Source: an uncultured Lachnospiraceae bacterium (GTDB lineage: Bacteria > Bacillota > Clostridia > Lachnospirales > Lachnospiraceae). From it: 49,159 nucleotides of DNA. The position numbers and the translations under genes were made by a program. The stretch spans positions 1 to 49,159 of the forward strand of contig CAJTXA010000022.1 of NCBI GenBank assembly GCA_910579865.1, read 5' to 3'. The notes under the pieces are model-generated. The model saw only the letters and a list, made by a program, of their open reading frames with translations. It was not told the origin of the DNA and did no database searches. Below are positions 41,236 to 49,159 of this stretch, in pieces. Numbering within the stretch: position 1 is the first letter of the stretch; every line of letters begins with the position of its first letter.

Positions 41236-42669
41236 TTGCTAGATAGAGGAAAACGAAGCAAACCAGTAGTACTGTTGGTGGGAGAGGATGGATTTGATAT
41301 TGGAATTGGCGGAGTACATTATGTAATAAACAAAAGTTATGCAATGTGTTTCGAACAGGTAGGAATGATTCCTCTTTTAGCATATGATATTAGAAATATA
41401 AAGGAATATGCAGCCTTTGCAGATATTTTATGTTTGACTGGGGGAGCAAATATTCATCCAGCGTGGTATCAGGAATATTATCGAGATTCTACTGAAATGG
41501 AGGGCCTTAGTCAAAGCAGAGATGATTTAGATTTTGCATTGTGTCAAAGATTTGTGGAAGAGGGAAAACCAATATTGGCGATTGGACGTGGGATGCAGGT
41601 GGTAAATGTTGCATTAGGAGGAACGCTATGTCGGGATATTGAGAAAAAGACAGGACAAAATCATTGGAATCCACACTGTAAACATCCAATTTATAGAATA
41701 AAAGATAATTTATTATCAGAATTTTGTGGGGATTCTTTACTGGTAAATAGTTATCATCATCAGGGAATTGCTTTGCTTGGAGATGGATTGATTGCAGCTT
41801 ATCAAGCAGAAGATGGACTGATTGAGGCATTTTTTCATCATAAGTTGCCAATTCTTGGCGTGCAGTGGCATCCAGAACAAAAAGATTGGGATGGAAAACA
41901 GCAGATAGAGGTCTTTACAGCTTTTCGTAAATGGATTGGCTTACAGGATAAAAAAAGAAAGCTGTGGTATGAAGAAGAAAGAAAAAAGCCAATCATTCTA
42001 GTAAATGGAGGGCCAGCGTTCGATCGACAGTTTCAGGGTTCCTCTTGGGTAGCAAATAAGACTTATTCAAGTGCTGTGTCAGCAGCAGGAGGAGTTCCTT
42101 TTATGCCTTTAACAGAACAGGCAACAGAGGACTATGCTTGTTTCGCAGATGGATTAATATTAACTGGAAGTATTTCTTTTGCTCCAGAGAAGGGGCTAGA
42201 AAAACAGGTACAACAAGAGGAGTTACCAAAACGAGAACGTTTGGATCAAGAATTGTTTTGGAGTTTTTATAGAAAGAAAAAACCTATATTAGGGATTTGT
42301 CTTGGACATCAAATGATTAATTGCTATCTTGGAGGAACTTTAGAAGGAAGGTTTAAATTTCGCACAGGAGTAGAACATATGATGCATCAGCATTTAATTT
42401 TAGCAAGAAAGGATTCCATTCTTTTTTCTTTATTTGGAGAATTCTTTTGGGTAAATAGCCGACATAATGATAAGATTGATAAGATAGCAAAAGAGCTTCA
42501 AGTTACTGCTTGGTCAGAAGATGGGGTGATAGAAGCATTTGAGCATACAACACTTCCGATTTATGGAGTAGAGTGGCATCCAGAAAGGATGCGGGGGGAT
42601 TTTCGAGAACCACCAGAAGGACCTGATATGACAAAACTTTTTGAATGGTTTATTCAAAATAAAAAATAA
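41236..42669 (+). CDS. Double-domain gamma-glutamyl-GABA hydrolase-like protein (peptidase C26), first domain lacking the catalytic Cys
   Basis: 477 residues made of two consecutive class-I amidotransferase-fold (PuuD-like) domains. Domain 2 (about 250-475) has a full triad: C355 in GICLGHQ, H448 and E450 in VEWHPE. Domain 1 (about 10-235) keeps H212/E214 (VQWHPE) and the rest of the elbow, but reads AIGRGMQ, with Gly117 where the nucleophile Cys belongs. The family cleaves gamma-glutamyl amides in polyamine or glutamyl-conjugate breakdown. The first half is probably structural or regulatory. Start TTG at 41236, nine bases after AAGGAG. Stand-alone, 245 bases after carB. Confidence 0.85.
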   Translation: MLDRGKRSKPVVLLVGEDGFDIGIGGVHYVINKSYAMCFEQVGMIPLLAYDIRNIKEYAAFADILCLTGGANIHPAWYQEYYRDSTEMEGLSQSRDDLDFALCQRFVEEGKPILAIGRGMQVVNVALGGTLCRDIEKKTGQNHWNPHCKHPIYRIKDNLLSEFCGDSLLVNSYHHQGIALLGDGLIAAYQAEDGLIEAFFHHKLPILGVQWHPEQKDWDGKQQIEVFTAFRKWIGLQDKKRKLWYEEERKKPIILVNGGPAFDRQFQGSSWVANKTYSSAVSAAGGVPFMPLTEQATEDYACFADGLILTGSISFAPEKGLEKQVQQEELPKRERLDQELFWSFYRKKKPILGICLGHQMINCYLGGTLEGRFKFRTGVEHMMHQHLILARKDSILFSLFGEFFWVNSRHNDKIDKIAKELQVTAWSEDGVIEAFEHTTLPIYGVEWHPERMRGDFREPPEGPDMTKLFEWFIQNKK

Positions 42670-42737
42670 AGAAAAATATTTAATGAATTGCTTGTTTATT
42701 AAAAATATGATATTTTTGAGAAAAGAGAGGAGGTATT

Positions 42738-43103
42738 ATGATGGAGCAGATTGCAGAGAGAATAGGAAGCCGAATAAAACTATTTCGAGAACAAAGTGGT
42801 TTTACACAGAAAACGATTGCAGAATATCTACATGTGGATCAAAGTTTGGTTTCGATGGCTGAGTCAGGAAAAAGAGGTTTTACTGCGGATATGTTAGAAA
42901 AGCTGGCAGATTTATTTGGAGTGCCATTGTCAGCTTTTGAAACAGAGGAAATGGAAATGAAAGCTTTATCTTTTGCATTACGTGCAAGTGAAATTGATGA
43001 AACAGATATGGAAACAATTCGAGTGATTCATCGGATTGCACTAAATAGTCGGTTTATAACAGAATTATTAGAAAAAGAGGAAAAGAGGGAAAAGAATGGA
43101 TAA
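42738..43103 (+). CDS. XRE-family HTH regulator of the ImmA/PIN operon
   Basis: 121 residues. An N-terminal HTH_3 (IGSRIKLFREQSGFTQKTIAEYLHVDQSLVSMAESG) is followed by a helical C-terminal region (about 65-121) that could be a dimerisation or protease-target region. A strong AGAGGAGG lies before ATG 42738. It overlaps the ImmA/IrrE gene by 8 bases. In ImmA/ImmR-type systems the metalloprotease cleaves the paired HTH repressor; this protein is the likely substrate and operon autorepressor. Confidence 0.88.
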   Translation: MMEQIAERIGSRIKLFREQSGFTQKTIAEYLHVDQSLVSMAESGKRGFTADMLEKLADLFGVPLSAFETEEMEMKALSFALRASEIDETDMETIRVIHRIALNSRFITELLEKEEKREKNG

Positions 43104-43848
43104 GATGGAATTGTGGAAGAAAGCAGTAAATGTAAGAAAACAGTTAGGAGAGGATACAACTTCTCCAATTGATATTTTTACATTGGCGTTCTCAATTAAA
43201 AACTTGTCAATTGTTTATTATCCTATGGGAGAGCATTTTAGTGGAATGTGTATAAAAGATAGAAAAAATAAAGTGATTGCAATTAATTCTTCTATGACAC
43301 TTGGACGGCAACGATTTTCAATGGCTCATGAATTTTATCATTTATTTTATGATAAGGAACCATTAACTGCAGTTTGTGCGAAAGAAATTGGAGAAGGAAA
43401 AGAAAGGGAAAAGGAAGCAGATCAGTTTGCATCTTATTTGCTGATGCCGCCTGATGCGTTGTCGGAGCGATTAAGGCAGGTGAAAAGAGAAGAAAAAGAA
43501 GAGCTTTCCGTAAAGGATATTGTTTCGATAGAACAACATTTTCAGGTTAGTAGACAGGCAATGCTGCACCGTTTAGTGGAAGAGGGAGAATTAACTTCCG
43601 AAAAGGCAGAAACGATGAAGCAAAATGTAGCCTTGTCAGCAGTGAACTTAGGGTATCAGGATACTTTATATAGGCCAATGCCAAAGGAAAAACAATATGG
43701 TACGTATGGATATTATATTCAGCAGGTGGATCAGGCAATGGAGTTAGGACTAATTTCAAATGGGAAATATGAGGAACTTCTTTTGGAAGCCTTTCGTGAG
43801 GACTTGGTATATGGAGATGAAATAGAAAGGGGAGAGGTATTTGACTGA
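43096..43848 (+). CDS. ImmA/IrrE-family metallo-endopeptidase (M78)
   Basis: 250 residues. The zinc motif HEFYH (H78, E79, H82) lies in RFSMAHEFYHLFYD, and EKEADQFASYLLMP supplies the third-ligand helix. The C-terminal region of about 100 residues contains a winged-helix-like stretch (SVKDIVSIEQHFQVSRQAMLHRLVEE), normal for this family. It sits between an XRE regulator and a PIN-domain gene and overlaps both by 8 bases, so all three are co-translated. Predicted to cleave the XRE partner on a stress or invasion signal. Confidence 0.9.
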   Translation: MDKMELWKKAVNVRKQLGEDTTSPIDIFTLAFSIKNLSIVYYPMGEHFSGMCIKDRKNKVIAINSSMTLGRQRFSMAHEFYHLFYDKEPLTAVCAKEIGEGKEREKEADQFASYLLMPPDALSERLRQVKREEKEELSVKDIVSIEQHFQVSRQAMLHRLVEEGELTSEKAETMKQNVALSAVNLGYQDTLYRPMPKEKQYGTYGYYIQQVDQAMELGLISNGKYEELLLEAFREDLVYGDEIERGEVFD

Positions 43849-44374
43849 TTCGCTTTTTTTTGATAGTGATTGTATTTCTGCTTTTTTATGGGTCAAAAAA
43901 GAGAGCATTTTGGCTCAGCTATATACAGGAAGGATTGTAATTCCTAAGTCTGTTTATGAAGAACTGTCTTATCCACGAATTGCACATTTAAAGGCTCGTG
44001 TGGATAAAATGATTTTGGAAAAACAGGCTTGGATAGAAGCAATTGAGATAGATACAAAAGAATATCAGACCTATTATAAGTTGACGGTTTTACCAGAGGA
44101 AGGGAGTGTGGTGATTGGAAAGGGAGAGGCAGCAGCGATTGTACTAGCACAAAGTAGAGGTGGTGTGATTGCAAGTAATAATTTAAAGGATATTTGCTTT
44201 TATGTTAAGAGGTATGGATTGCGTTATATGACAACAGGAGATATTTTGGTAGATGCTTTTCAAAATGAAATTATTACAGAAGAGCAGGGCAATTTAATAT
44301 GGGAGAATATGTTGGCTAGGAGACGAAAGATTGGAGCAAATTCTTTTTCAGATTACCTTTTAAGTGTATGCTAA
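43841..44374 (+). CDS. PIN-like domain protein, putative RNase effector
   Basis: 177 residues. PIN-fold acidic positions: D8 and D10 in LFFDSDC, Glu in VYEEL (about 41), Glu in GKGEAAAIVLA (about 99), and Asp in SNNLKDICFY (about 118). It resembles the DUF3368-like PIN proteins. The C-terminus (IITEEQGNLIWENMLARRRKIG) is a helical add-on. The only in-frame start after the GGAGAGG is TTG at 43841, overlapping the metalloprotease gene; a weak initiation codon could keep its dose low. Likely a toxin or effector held by the upstream XRE/ImmA pair, by analogy only. Confidence 0.72.
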   Translation: MTDSLFFDSDCISAFLWVKKESILAQLYTGRIVIPKSVYEELSYPRIAHLKARVDKMILEKQAWIEAIEIDTKEYQTYYKLTVLPEEGSVVIGKGEAAAIVLAQSRGGVIASNNLKDICFYVKRYGLRYMTTGDILVDAFQNEIITEEQGNLIWENMLARRRKIGANSFSDYLLSVC

Positions 44375-44491
44375 AAATTAATTTTTTTATTTTGATTTTT
44401 TCTATTTTTCTTAAATAATTTTTTTCTATTTTCTATTTGGGTTCCAAAGAATTACTTATTTTGCAGTTAAAACAGGAAGGTTGTAATAGTT

Positions 44492-44570
44492 GAAAGTTAT
44501 ATAAAAGGGTGTATCTACTCTAGTGTTTCTATTTATAACTTTTTTTGTTGTAGACCCACCCTTTGTTATA
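44492..44570. repeat. Nested inverted repeats between the PIN and SCP genes
   Basis: AAAGGGTG (44504-44511) pairs with CACCCTTT (44557-44564), and CTAC (44515-44518) with GTAG (44550-44553). AAAGTTATA before it can also pair with TATAACTTT inside the loop. Probably a bidirectional terminator for the convergent genes. I see no other element in 44375-44652. Confidence 0.5.
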
Positions 44571-44652
44571 AATATTAACAAGATGGAAAATATTTGGGTA
44601 ACATAGTCTTAATAAAAAGTTTTACTTTAATAATTGAAAGATAAAGCTGTCA

Positions 44653-45417
44653 TTAGTCAGAAAACATTTGTACCCAATAAGATTGCCCGTTTTCATAGTA
44701 GTATCCAATTCCAATTTTTCCAAAGTTGCTGTCTAAAATATTTGCTTTATGTCCAGAGGAATTCATCCAAGAATCCATAATTTGTTCTGGCAAAGGTTGG
44801 CCCATTGCAATATTTTCACCAGCCGCATTATAGTTGACACCATATTCACGATAGATTGTAAAGCAGGATGTTTTGTTTGGTCTGCTATGACTAAATGCTT
44901 CTGCCAATTCCTTTGCCCGCTGTTCTGCACAGGCACTTAATGTATCATTCCATTCAAGTGGAAGCTTTTCATTTGTAATACGCGCCTGATTGACAAGTTC
45001 ATATATTTTTTTGGTAGATTGTTGTGCTTCTGTTAGATTATCGGTTGGATTGTTTGAGATTGTCATATTGTTGAATGTATCGGATGTGATTATATTGTTA
45101 GAAGTATCAGATGTAAGAATTGGTACAGTTTGAAATTGTATGATACCATTTTCAATCCATGCTCCATCTGAGTTTACCATATAGCCATCTGGAGTAATTG
45201 TGTTTGATAGCATATATCCATCTTGATCGAAATAGTAACATTCCGCTTTGCCATCTTGATTGCCGTCAATCCATTGCCATGTATTGGCAGGCCATGTACC
45301 ATTTGTATTTTCATACCAGTAACCAGTTGTGTTTTTTTGCCAGCCTGCCGAAAGACAGGTAAACTGTGTGGTTGCTGCCATTGCAAGAGTAATTGCCATA
45401 GTGAATACTTTTTTCAT
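44653..45417 (-). CDS. Secreted SCP/CAP-domain protein with cell-wall-binding-like repeats
   Basis: 254 residues. A signal peptide (about 1-24, KKVFTMAITLAMAATTQFTCLSA) is followed by glucan/choline-binding-like aromatic repeats (GWQKNTTGYWYENTNGTWP, then YYFDQDGYMLS), a Thr/Ser/Asn-rich linker, and a C-terminal CAP domain of about 120 residues. CAP signature: LPLEWNDTLSACAEQRAKELA, FSHSRP, GENIA, SWMNSSGHKANIL and GIGYY. Exported and probably wall-associated. Bacterial CAP proteins have no settled activity. AAAGGAG before ATG 45417 sets the start. Confidence 0.88.
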   Translation of the reverse strand: MKKVFTMAITLAMAATTQFTCLSAGWQKNTTGYWYENTNGTWPANTWQWIDGNQDGKAECYYFDQDGYMLSNTITPDGYMVNSDGAWIENGIIQFQTVPILTSDTSNNIITSDTFNNMTISNNPTDNLTEAQQSTKKIYELVNQARITNEKLPLEWNDTLSACAEQRAKELAEAFSHSRPNKTSCFTIYREYGVNYNAAGENIAMGQPLPEQIMDSWMNSSGHKANILDSNFGKIGIGYYYENGQSYWVQMFSD

Positions 45418-45790
45418 TTCTAACTCCTTTCTGTTTGACAAATTTTTACAATGGAATTCATTTACTCTGTTTTGCTATAGATTTGAGTAATGCATTAGTA
45501 TTATGTGTGGTTGAAAAATATATTTTACATGCTAAAAATAAAATGGTATTTTAATTTTTTGGCATAACCACTTAAATGCAGAGAATAATATCTTTGCATA
45601 AATGGAGTATAGCAGAAAATTGATTTGGTGGCAACTGTTAGTTTTGTAATTTTTTTTCAGTGACCTTATATATTGACACATCAACTAATAGAGATGATAC
45701 AAACTTGATAGGGAAACAAATAAGTATTTTGGCAGTTTAATCTATATTTCAATCTATTTTCATGAAGCATTAAAAGATTATATGAAATTA
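45418..45790. other. Intergenic stretch with inverted repeats, no gene
   Basis: Contains the palindrome TAATGCATTA (45488-45497) and GTGGTT/AACCAC arms (45507-45512, 45566-45571) around a second, AT-rich arm pair. These are candidate control elements of the SCP gene or the divergent LytTR operon. Confidence 0.4.
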
Positions 45791-45819
45791 TTGTTGATAT
45801 TTATTTGACTGTATATAAT
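45791..45819 (+). promoter_or_regulatory. Promoter of the LytTR-DUF3021-CPBP operon
   Basis: TTGTTG (45791-45796), 17 bases, TATAAT (45814-45819). Confidence 0.6.
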
Positions 45820-45945
45820 ATAGCGTATAAAGAAACAAGAAAAATCTGCAATATTTGTATCTTGGTAAGGTGAAAATGTATCTTAGTTATAAGGAGGTTT
45901 CTTTTGGCGAAAGACTATGTTATAACTTTTAAGGGGGGTGACAAA

Positions 45946-46395
45946 ATGAAAATAAAAACAGAACAGGATTTGTCCTGTAAAGAGATAGAAGTAATAATTA
46001 AATATCCCCAAAAGGACAAGCAAGTTAATCGTATGATAGATTTTTTGCAGTCATTTGATATACAGATAAAGTGTGCTGGTGGTAATGCTGAGCAAATGAT
46101 AAATATTTTAGATATTTACTACATAGAGAGTGTTGACAAAAAAACTTTTGTATATCTTGAAAATGCAGTATATCGTACAGACTTTCGGTTATATCAGCTA
46201 AAGGATAAATTAAAAACATATGGTTTTGTGCAAATCAGTAAATCATGTATCTTAAATATCAACATATTGGAAAGTATTAGACCTCTTTTCAATAGCAGAA
46301 TGGAAGCAACTTTGAAAAATGGTGAAAAAGTTAATATCAATCGTAATTATTTAAATGAAGTAAAAAATGCATTGAGAGGAGATGAAGAAGTATGA
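45946..46395 (+). CDS. Stand-alone LytTR DNA-binding regulator
   Basis: 149 residues from ATG 45946, which has its own AAGGGGGGTGA. An in-frame TTG at 45904 also has a strong AAGGAGG, so a longer 163-residue form or a short coupled leader is possible. There is no receiver domain: a leader (EIEVIIKYPQKDKQVNRMI) is followed by LytTR (IYYIESVDKKTFVYLEN, YGFVQISKSCILNINILESIRP, GEKVNINRNYL). This class typically pairs with a DUF3021 membrane protein, as here, which may modulate its activity. It overlaps the DUF3021 gene by 4 bases. Confidence 0.88.
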   Translation: MKIKTEQDLSCKEIEVIIKYPQKDKQVNRMIDFLQSFDIQIKCAGGNAEQMINILDIYYIESVDKKTFVYLENAVYRTDFRLYQLKDKLKTYGFVQISKSCILNINILESIRPLFNSRMEATLKNGEKVNINRNYLNEVKNALRGDEEV

Positions 46396-46790
46396 AAAAG
46401 AATATTGTAAATATTTTGGCTACTACAGGAATTTCCTTGCTGCTGCTTTCCATCGTTGCTCTGTTTTTTCATGCAAGTTGCATTTATTTGGAAACAGTGT
46501 TTCAGGCTTTTTGTATAAATATCATTACTCATCTAGGAATAATAATTATTCAAAGAATGGAATTAAGAAATATTTTTACTGAAATGATTCTGGAAATCCT
46601 ATTTATAGTGTGTGAACTGCTTGTGTTTGGGCGATTGTTTCATTGGTTTACAAGTTTGTCATTTTTACTGCTTGTTTTTATGGGAGTTGTAATATATATT
46701 ATTTCGTATTTTTTGAATTTGCTACAAATGAAACAGGAAGCAAAAGAAATTAATTTACTGATTAAGAACCGAAGTAAAAATCAAGACTAA
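46392..46790 (+). CDS. DUF3021 membrane protein
   Basis: 132 residues with four hydrophobic helices (about 7-28, 35-55, 65-85, 88-110) and a charged C-terminal tail (KQEAKEINLLIKNRSKNQD). Its ATG overlaps the LytTR stop (ATGA). Function unknown; assumed to be the membrane sensor or inhibitor of the LytTR protein from the constant pairing of the families. Confidence 0.75.
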   Translation: MKKNIVNILATTGISLLLLSIVALFFHASCIYLETVFQAFCINIITHLGIIIIQRMELRNIFTEMILEILFIVCELLVFGRLFHWFTSLSFLLLVFMGVVIYIISYFLNLLQMKQEAKEINLLIKNRSKNQD

Positions 46791-46828
46791 GAAAAACAAC
46801 TGCCAAAATGATTTAGGAGAAAAGAGAA

Positions 46829-47656
46829 ATGGAAAAAAGAAGAACAGTAAGTGTTATTAGCATGATATATCTTTTGTTAATGATTATTAGAGTGATAGAA
46901 ATTACTTTTGTAAAAACCGATCAAACATGGATTGGTGAAAATATATTGCATAAAATCTGCTGTATTTTGCTGATATGGATTGCATTGGATATGCTTAGGC
47001 TTCATTGGAGTGATTTGGGATTTTCAAAAAAAGGGTTATTTACTGGTTTGAAATATGGGCTTGCTCTTGGCATAAGCACCTTTTTTCTTTCTTACGTTGT
47101 AGAGTTTATTGTGTTGTTTGTGATGGGGAAACACCCATCTTTGCGATTTTATATTACAAATTTTTCACTTACACAGACACATATAAATGGTAGTTCCTTG
47201 TTAGCAGTGATAGTATGCATTATTGGCAACATAGTAAATGTCTATGCGGAGGAGGGATTGTTTAGAGGATTGTTTTGTAAAATTGGCATACAATACTATT
47301 CCCAAAAGACAGCTAATATAATACAGGCGCTGCTTTTTGGAATATGGCATATTACTAACGTAATAAATCCTCTGCTTGATGGTTCTATGAATATCACTAT
47401 GGCGGTTTTTATGGGTATAGGATATATACTATTGTCTGGAATTTTAGCCTATGAATGGGGTATGTGTGCAGCATTGTCTGGGACACTTTGGATAGGTGCA
47501 TCAGAACATTTATTTAACAATTTTATAAGTAATTCTTTACATACAGTGACAGAAACAGGAGCAGATGAATTGATGATAATTAGAATAACCTTATCAAATG
47601 TTTTATCATTGCTATTTGTTTTGATTATTTCTCAAAAAAGTATACATAACAAATGA
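46829..47656 (+). CDS. CPBP-family intramembrane metalloprotease
   Basis: 275 residues, about eight membrane segments. CPBP/Abi motifs: EEGLFRG (Glu-Glu-x3-Arg, about 147-153), FGIWH (about 178) and the His in SEHLFNN (about 237). The family includes CAAX-processing proteases and bacteriocin-immunity proteins, and such genes are often controlled by LytTR regulators in bacteriocin loci. No bacteriocin gene is visible here. TTAGGAGA precedes the ATG. Last gene of the LytTR operon. Confidence 0.87.
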   Translation: MEKRRTVSVISMIYLLLMIIRVIEITFVKTDQTWIGENILHKICCILLIWIALDMLRLHWSDLGFSKKGLFTGLKYGLALGISTFFLSYVVEFIVLFVMGKHPSLRFYITNFSLTQTHINGSSLLAVIVCIIGNIVNVYAEEGLFRGLFCKIGIQYYSQKTANIIQALLFGIWHITNVINPLLDGSMNITMAVFMGIGYILLSGILAYEWGMCAALSGTLWIGASEHLFNNFISNSLHTVTETGADELMIIRITLSNVLSLLFVLIISQKSIHNK

Positions 47657-47779
47657 CGTATACAGATATAAAAAAAGTCCCAATTCGACTTCGTGTTCCC
47701 AGTAGAATCTGTTGAATAAATATTTATTGTCTGTATAATGGGGTTAAAACCCATAGGTGCGAACTTAAGAAAAAATTGC
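47657..47779. other. Intergenic junction toward mobile debris
   Basis: No gene. ATGGG-GTTAAAA-CCCAT (47738-47754) is a small inverted repeat, followed by GGTGCGAACTTAAG. This might be the edge of a mobile element, but I find no second copy in the window. Confidence 0.3.
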
Positions 47780-47956
47780 CTAAAAAATATGATTTAAAGG
47801 GAAATTAGTAAAAAAAATTACAAAAACAAAAAAATCCATGACAAATCCTCTTTTTGTTTCAAATCCCCTCTTTCTCCGCTTTTTCTTCTCTCCTTTTGCT
47901 GTTGTTTCAAACCATTGTTCCCACCACTTTTTCGTGTTTTTCTCCTTATAAGCCAT
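47780..47956 (-). CDS. Possible small protein, 58 residues
   Basis: Behind AAGGAAAGG, the ATG at 47956 opens MAYKEKNTKKWWEQWFETTA, a run of basic residues, then a hydrophobic end (VMDFFVFVIFFTNFP). It could be a small basic protein with one membrane helix or a chance ORF in mobile debris. The basic WWEQW part looks coding; I recognise no family. Confidence 0.3.
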   Translation of the reverse strand: MAYKEKNTKKWWEQWFETTAKGEKKKRRKRGFETKRGFVMDFFVFVIFFTNFPLNHIF

Positions 47957-48125
47957 ACTGTCATGTTCCTTTCCTTAGCTTATTGATAACTTATAACTAT
48001 ACATTTTCTTTACCCAAAACGCCCTCGGAATACGTCCTGCCATTGTAATATATGCTTCTGTCAAGTATAGACTAAGAATAAATTGTAAATATTTTATAAA
48101 AAATGTATAAAATTGTCATTATTTG

Positions 48126-48527
48126 TTAATTCACCGAATTTTCATTCTGACCATCCATCCCTATTTCAAGAATCAGCCTTTCCAGATCATCCCGATAATT
48201 CCAGACAATATGTAGCACATGATCTGGATAAACAACAATCTCCTGCAGGACATCTTCTATAATATCAGCTGTTAATTCCTCAATTTCTGTATATCTGCTA
48301 AAGCTGTCCGTAAACCTGTTTTCCAGCCTGCCATCTTTACCAGCATTCTGCAGCTCTGCTTCCAGTTCTTCCATTCGTATAGAAAGTTCGCCAAACGCAA
48401 ACTTTTCATAAAGTCCCCTGGCATGGCTGTCCAAAGCGGTTCGGGAAACATCCAGCTTTGCCAGTTCCGCCCGCATCCCCTTTACATCATACTGTTTCTG
48501 GCGGTGCTTTTCTTTATGCGCACCAAC
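48126..48527 (-). pseudogene. C-terminal remnant of a large serine recombinase
   Basis: About 130 residues of the coiled coil and DUF4368-type C-terminus of transposon-type serine recombinases: LAKLDVSRTALDSHARGLYEKFAFGELS, then EIEELTADIIEDVLQEIVVYPDHVLHIVWNY. The catalytic and zinc-ribbon parts are missing. The frame is cut at about 48527, where the IS4 transposase end begins, so an insertion probably destroyed it. Base composition is richer in GC than its neighbours. Confidence 0.7.
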
Positions 48528-48528
48528 T

Positions 48529-49159
48529 CTAGGAAAATTGACAAAGTTGCTGTCTGGGAATTTTACGTTTTTCAATAGAAGCATTTTTAGACAGTTCTAA
48601 AAAATCATGAGAAAATATCGTTTCTTTCTCCGGAAGTAACATCATATAAATCAAAAAGCGTGCCAATTTCGTTTCTCTCCACACACTCTGATTCTGTTCG
48701 GATGTTCCAAGTGGGGGAAAAATCAATCTCTCCAAGATATTTTTCTATCAAAAGTGCCAAAAACATTTTTCCGTTTAACCACACTTCACTGGATTCTTTT
48801 GTTTTGGTAGGAATATTTCCTAACCCAAGCAAGGACTTATATCGTTTAAACACAAGCTCTACCTGCCAACGCAAACGATAAAATTCCAGCACTTTTTCTG
48901 CTGAAACAGAGGAAGGCAGTGAGGTAATAACAAACATAAATTGATGGGTAAATTTGGTGTCTTCACTGTAGGTTATCTGTTTTTTACTTTCCAGTTTTTT
49001 TAATCGTTTTTCTTCAATTGCTATTTCTTCTTTTGTTTTCTTTTTTGCACATATTCTTAATGGAATGAGATTTTTGTTATTATCTTTGATATTAACCGTA
49101 ATTTCCCCAGCTTTGTTACCAACTGTTTTCAGCCAGTCGGAAAAAAGGATCTTTTTTCC
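48529..49159 (-). pseudogene. IS4-family transposase, frameshifted and cut by the window edge
   Basis: The frame is open at the right window edge and runs left. FYRLRWQVELVFKRYK is the exact Y-(2)-R-(3)-E-(6)-K signature of IS4 transposases. After LALLIEKYL the natural continuation (ERLIFPPL, then SVWRETKLARFLIYMMLLPE to a stop at 48529-48531) lies in another frame, so there is a one-base shift near 48733-48748; without it the frame stops at 48605. The element is inserted at the recombinase remnant. Its upstream half is outside the window. A programmed shift is possible, but decay is likelier. Confidence 0.72.

Noticed and set aside
47854..48048. 64-codon plus-strand ORF, Ser/Pro/Phe-rich
   Set aside because: The opposite strand carries a better-supported basic ORF with a ribosome binding site; this one looks like its shadow.
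1..49159. CRISPR array, prophage or conjugative element
   Set aside because: No spaced direct-repeat array, no cas, phage structural or conjugation genes were seen; only recombinase and IS remnants at the right edge.

Overview
The window is AT-rich DNA from a low-GC Gram-positive anaerobe. I would place it in the Clostridia, most likely a gut Lachnospiraceae relative. The reasons are the Firmicutes families present (SigV/RsiV, AgrC-like GHKL kinases with LytTR regulators, DUF3783, DUF3796, ABC-F, PTS EIIBCA), strong AAGGAGG-type ribosome binding sites, several TTG/GTG starts, and the absence of respiratory or outer-membrane genes. I cannot name the species.

Layout. (1) 1-8 kb, signalling and efflux: a DHFR-like reductase; an ABC-2 permease and its probable ATPase, separated by two tandem opposite-strand GHKL sensor kinases; a LytTR response regulator; a 26-residue ORF; an MFS exporter. 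(2) 8.2-10.3 kb, a SigV-like ECF sigma factor, an RsiV-type anti-sigma factor and a lipoprotein. (3) 10.4-11.0 kb, the wreck of a sugar locus (ROK regulator plus GPH symporter). (4) 11.4-24.2 kb, core and housekeeping genes: pgi, a MATE exporter, tRNA-Thr, a chemotaxis receptor, ABC-F, a PAS/GGDEF/GAF/GGDEF/EAL protein, galM, an XRE/DUF3796 pair, an AraC-type regulator coupled to clpP, then a ClbS/DfsB pseudogene. (5) 24.6-31.3 kb, a sugar system: HAD phosphatase, EIIBCA PTS permease, amylosucrase-type GH13_4 enzyme and LacI regulator, with two promoters that each carry a pair of TGAAATCGATTACA-like operators about 100 bp apart. (6) 31.3-37.7 kb, small and conserved genes: an NHLP-leader-like protein, HAD, GDPD, KptA, a NifX-like protein, a second ECF sigma/anti-sigma pair, DUF3783. 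(7) 37.7-44.4 kb, carB, a double-domain class-I amidotransferase-fold hydrolase, and an overlapping XRE / ImmA-IrrE / PIN operon. (8) 44.6-49.2 kb, a secreted SCP/CAP protein, a LytTR-DUF3021-CPBP cassette, and mobile debris (serine recombinase tail, frameshifted IS4 transposase).

The observation I rate highest is the twin sensor kinases at 1.7-4.4 kb. They are near-duplicates with complementary lesions. The first keeps the glycine-rich ATP-binding box but has Tyr where the phospho-accepting His should be. The second keeps the His but has lost three glycines of that box. The simplest reading is an obligate hetero-pair in which one subunit phosphorylates the other. The two ABC promoters flanking the kinases share an ACGYTTACGACA box and lack a -35 element, so they look activator-dependent.

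Other systems worth a second look are the PTS + HAD + GH13_4 sugar pathway with its two-operator promoters, the translationally coupled AraC-domain/ClpP pair, the XRE-ImmA-PIN operon with a TTG-started PIN gene, and the C26 hydrolase that fuses a Cys-less domain to an intact one. Family assignments come from recognised motifs; no database search was possible.
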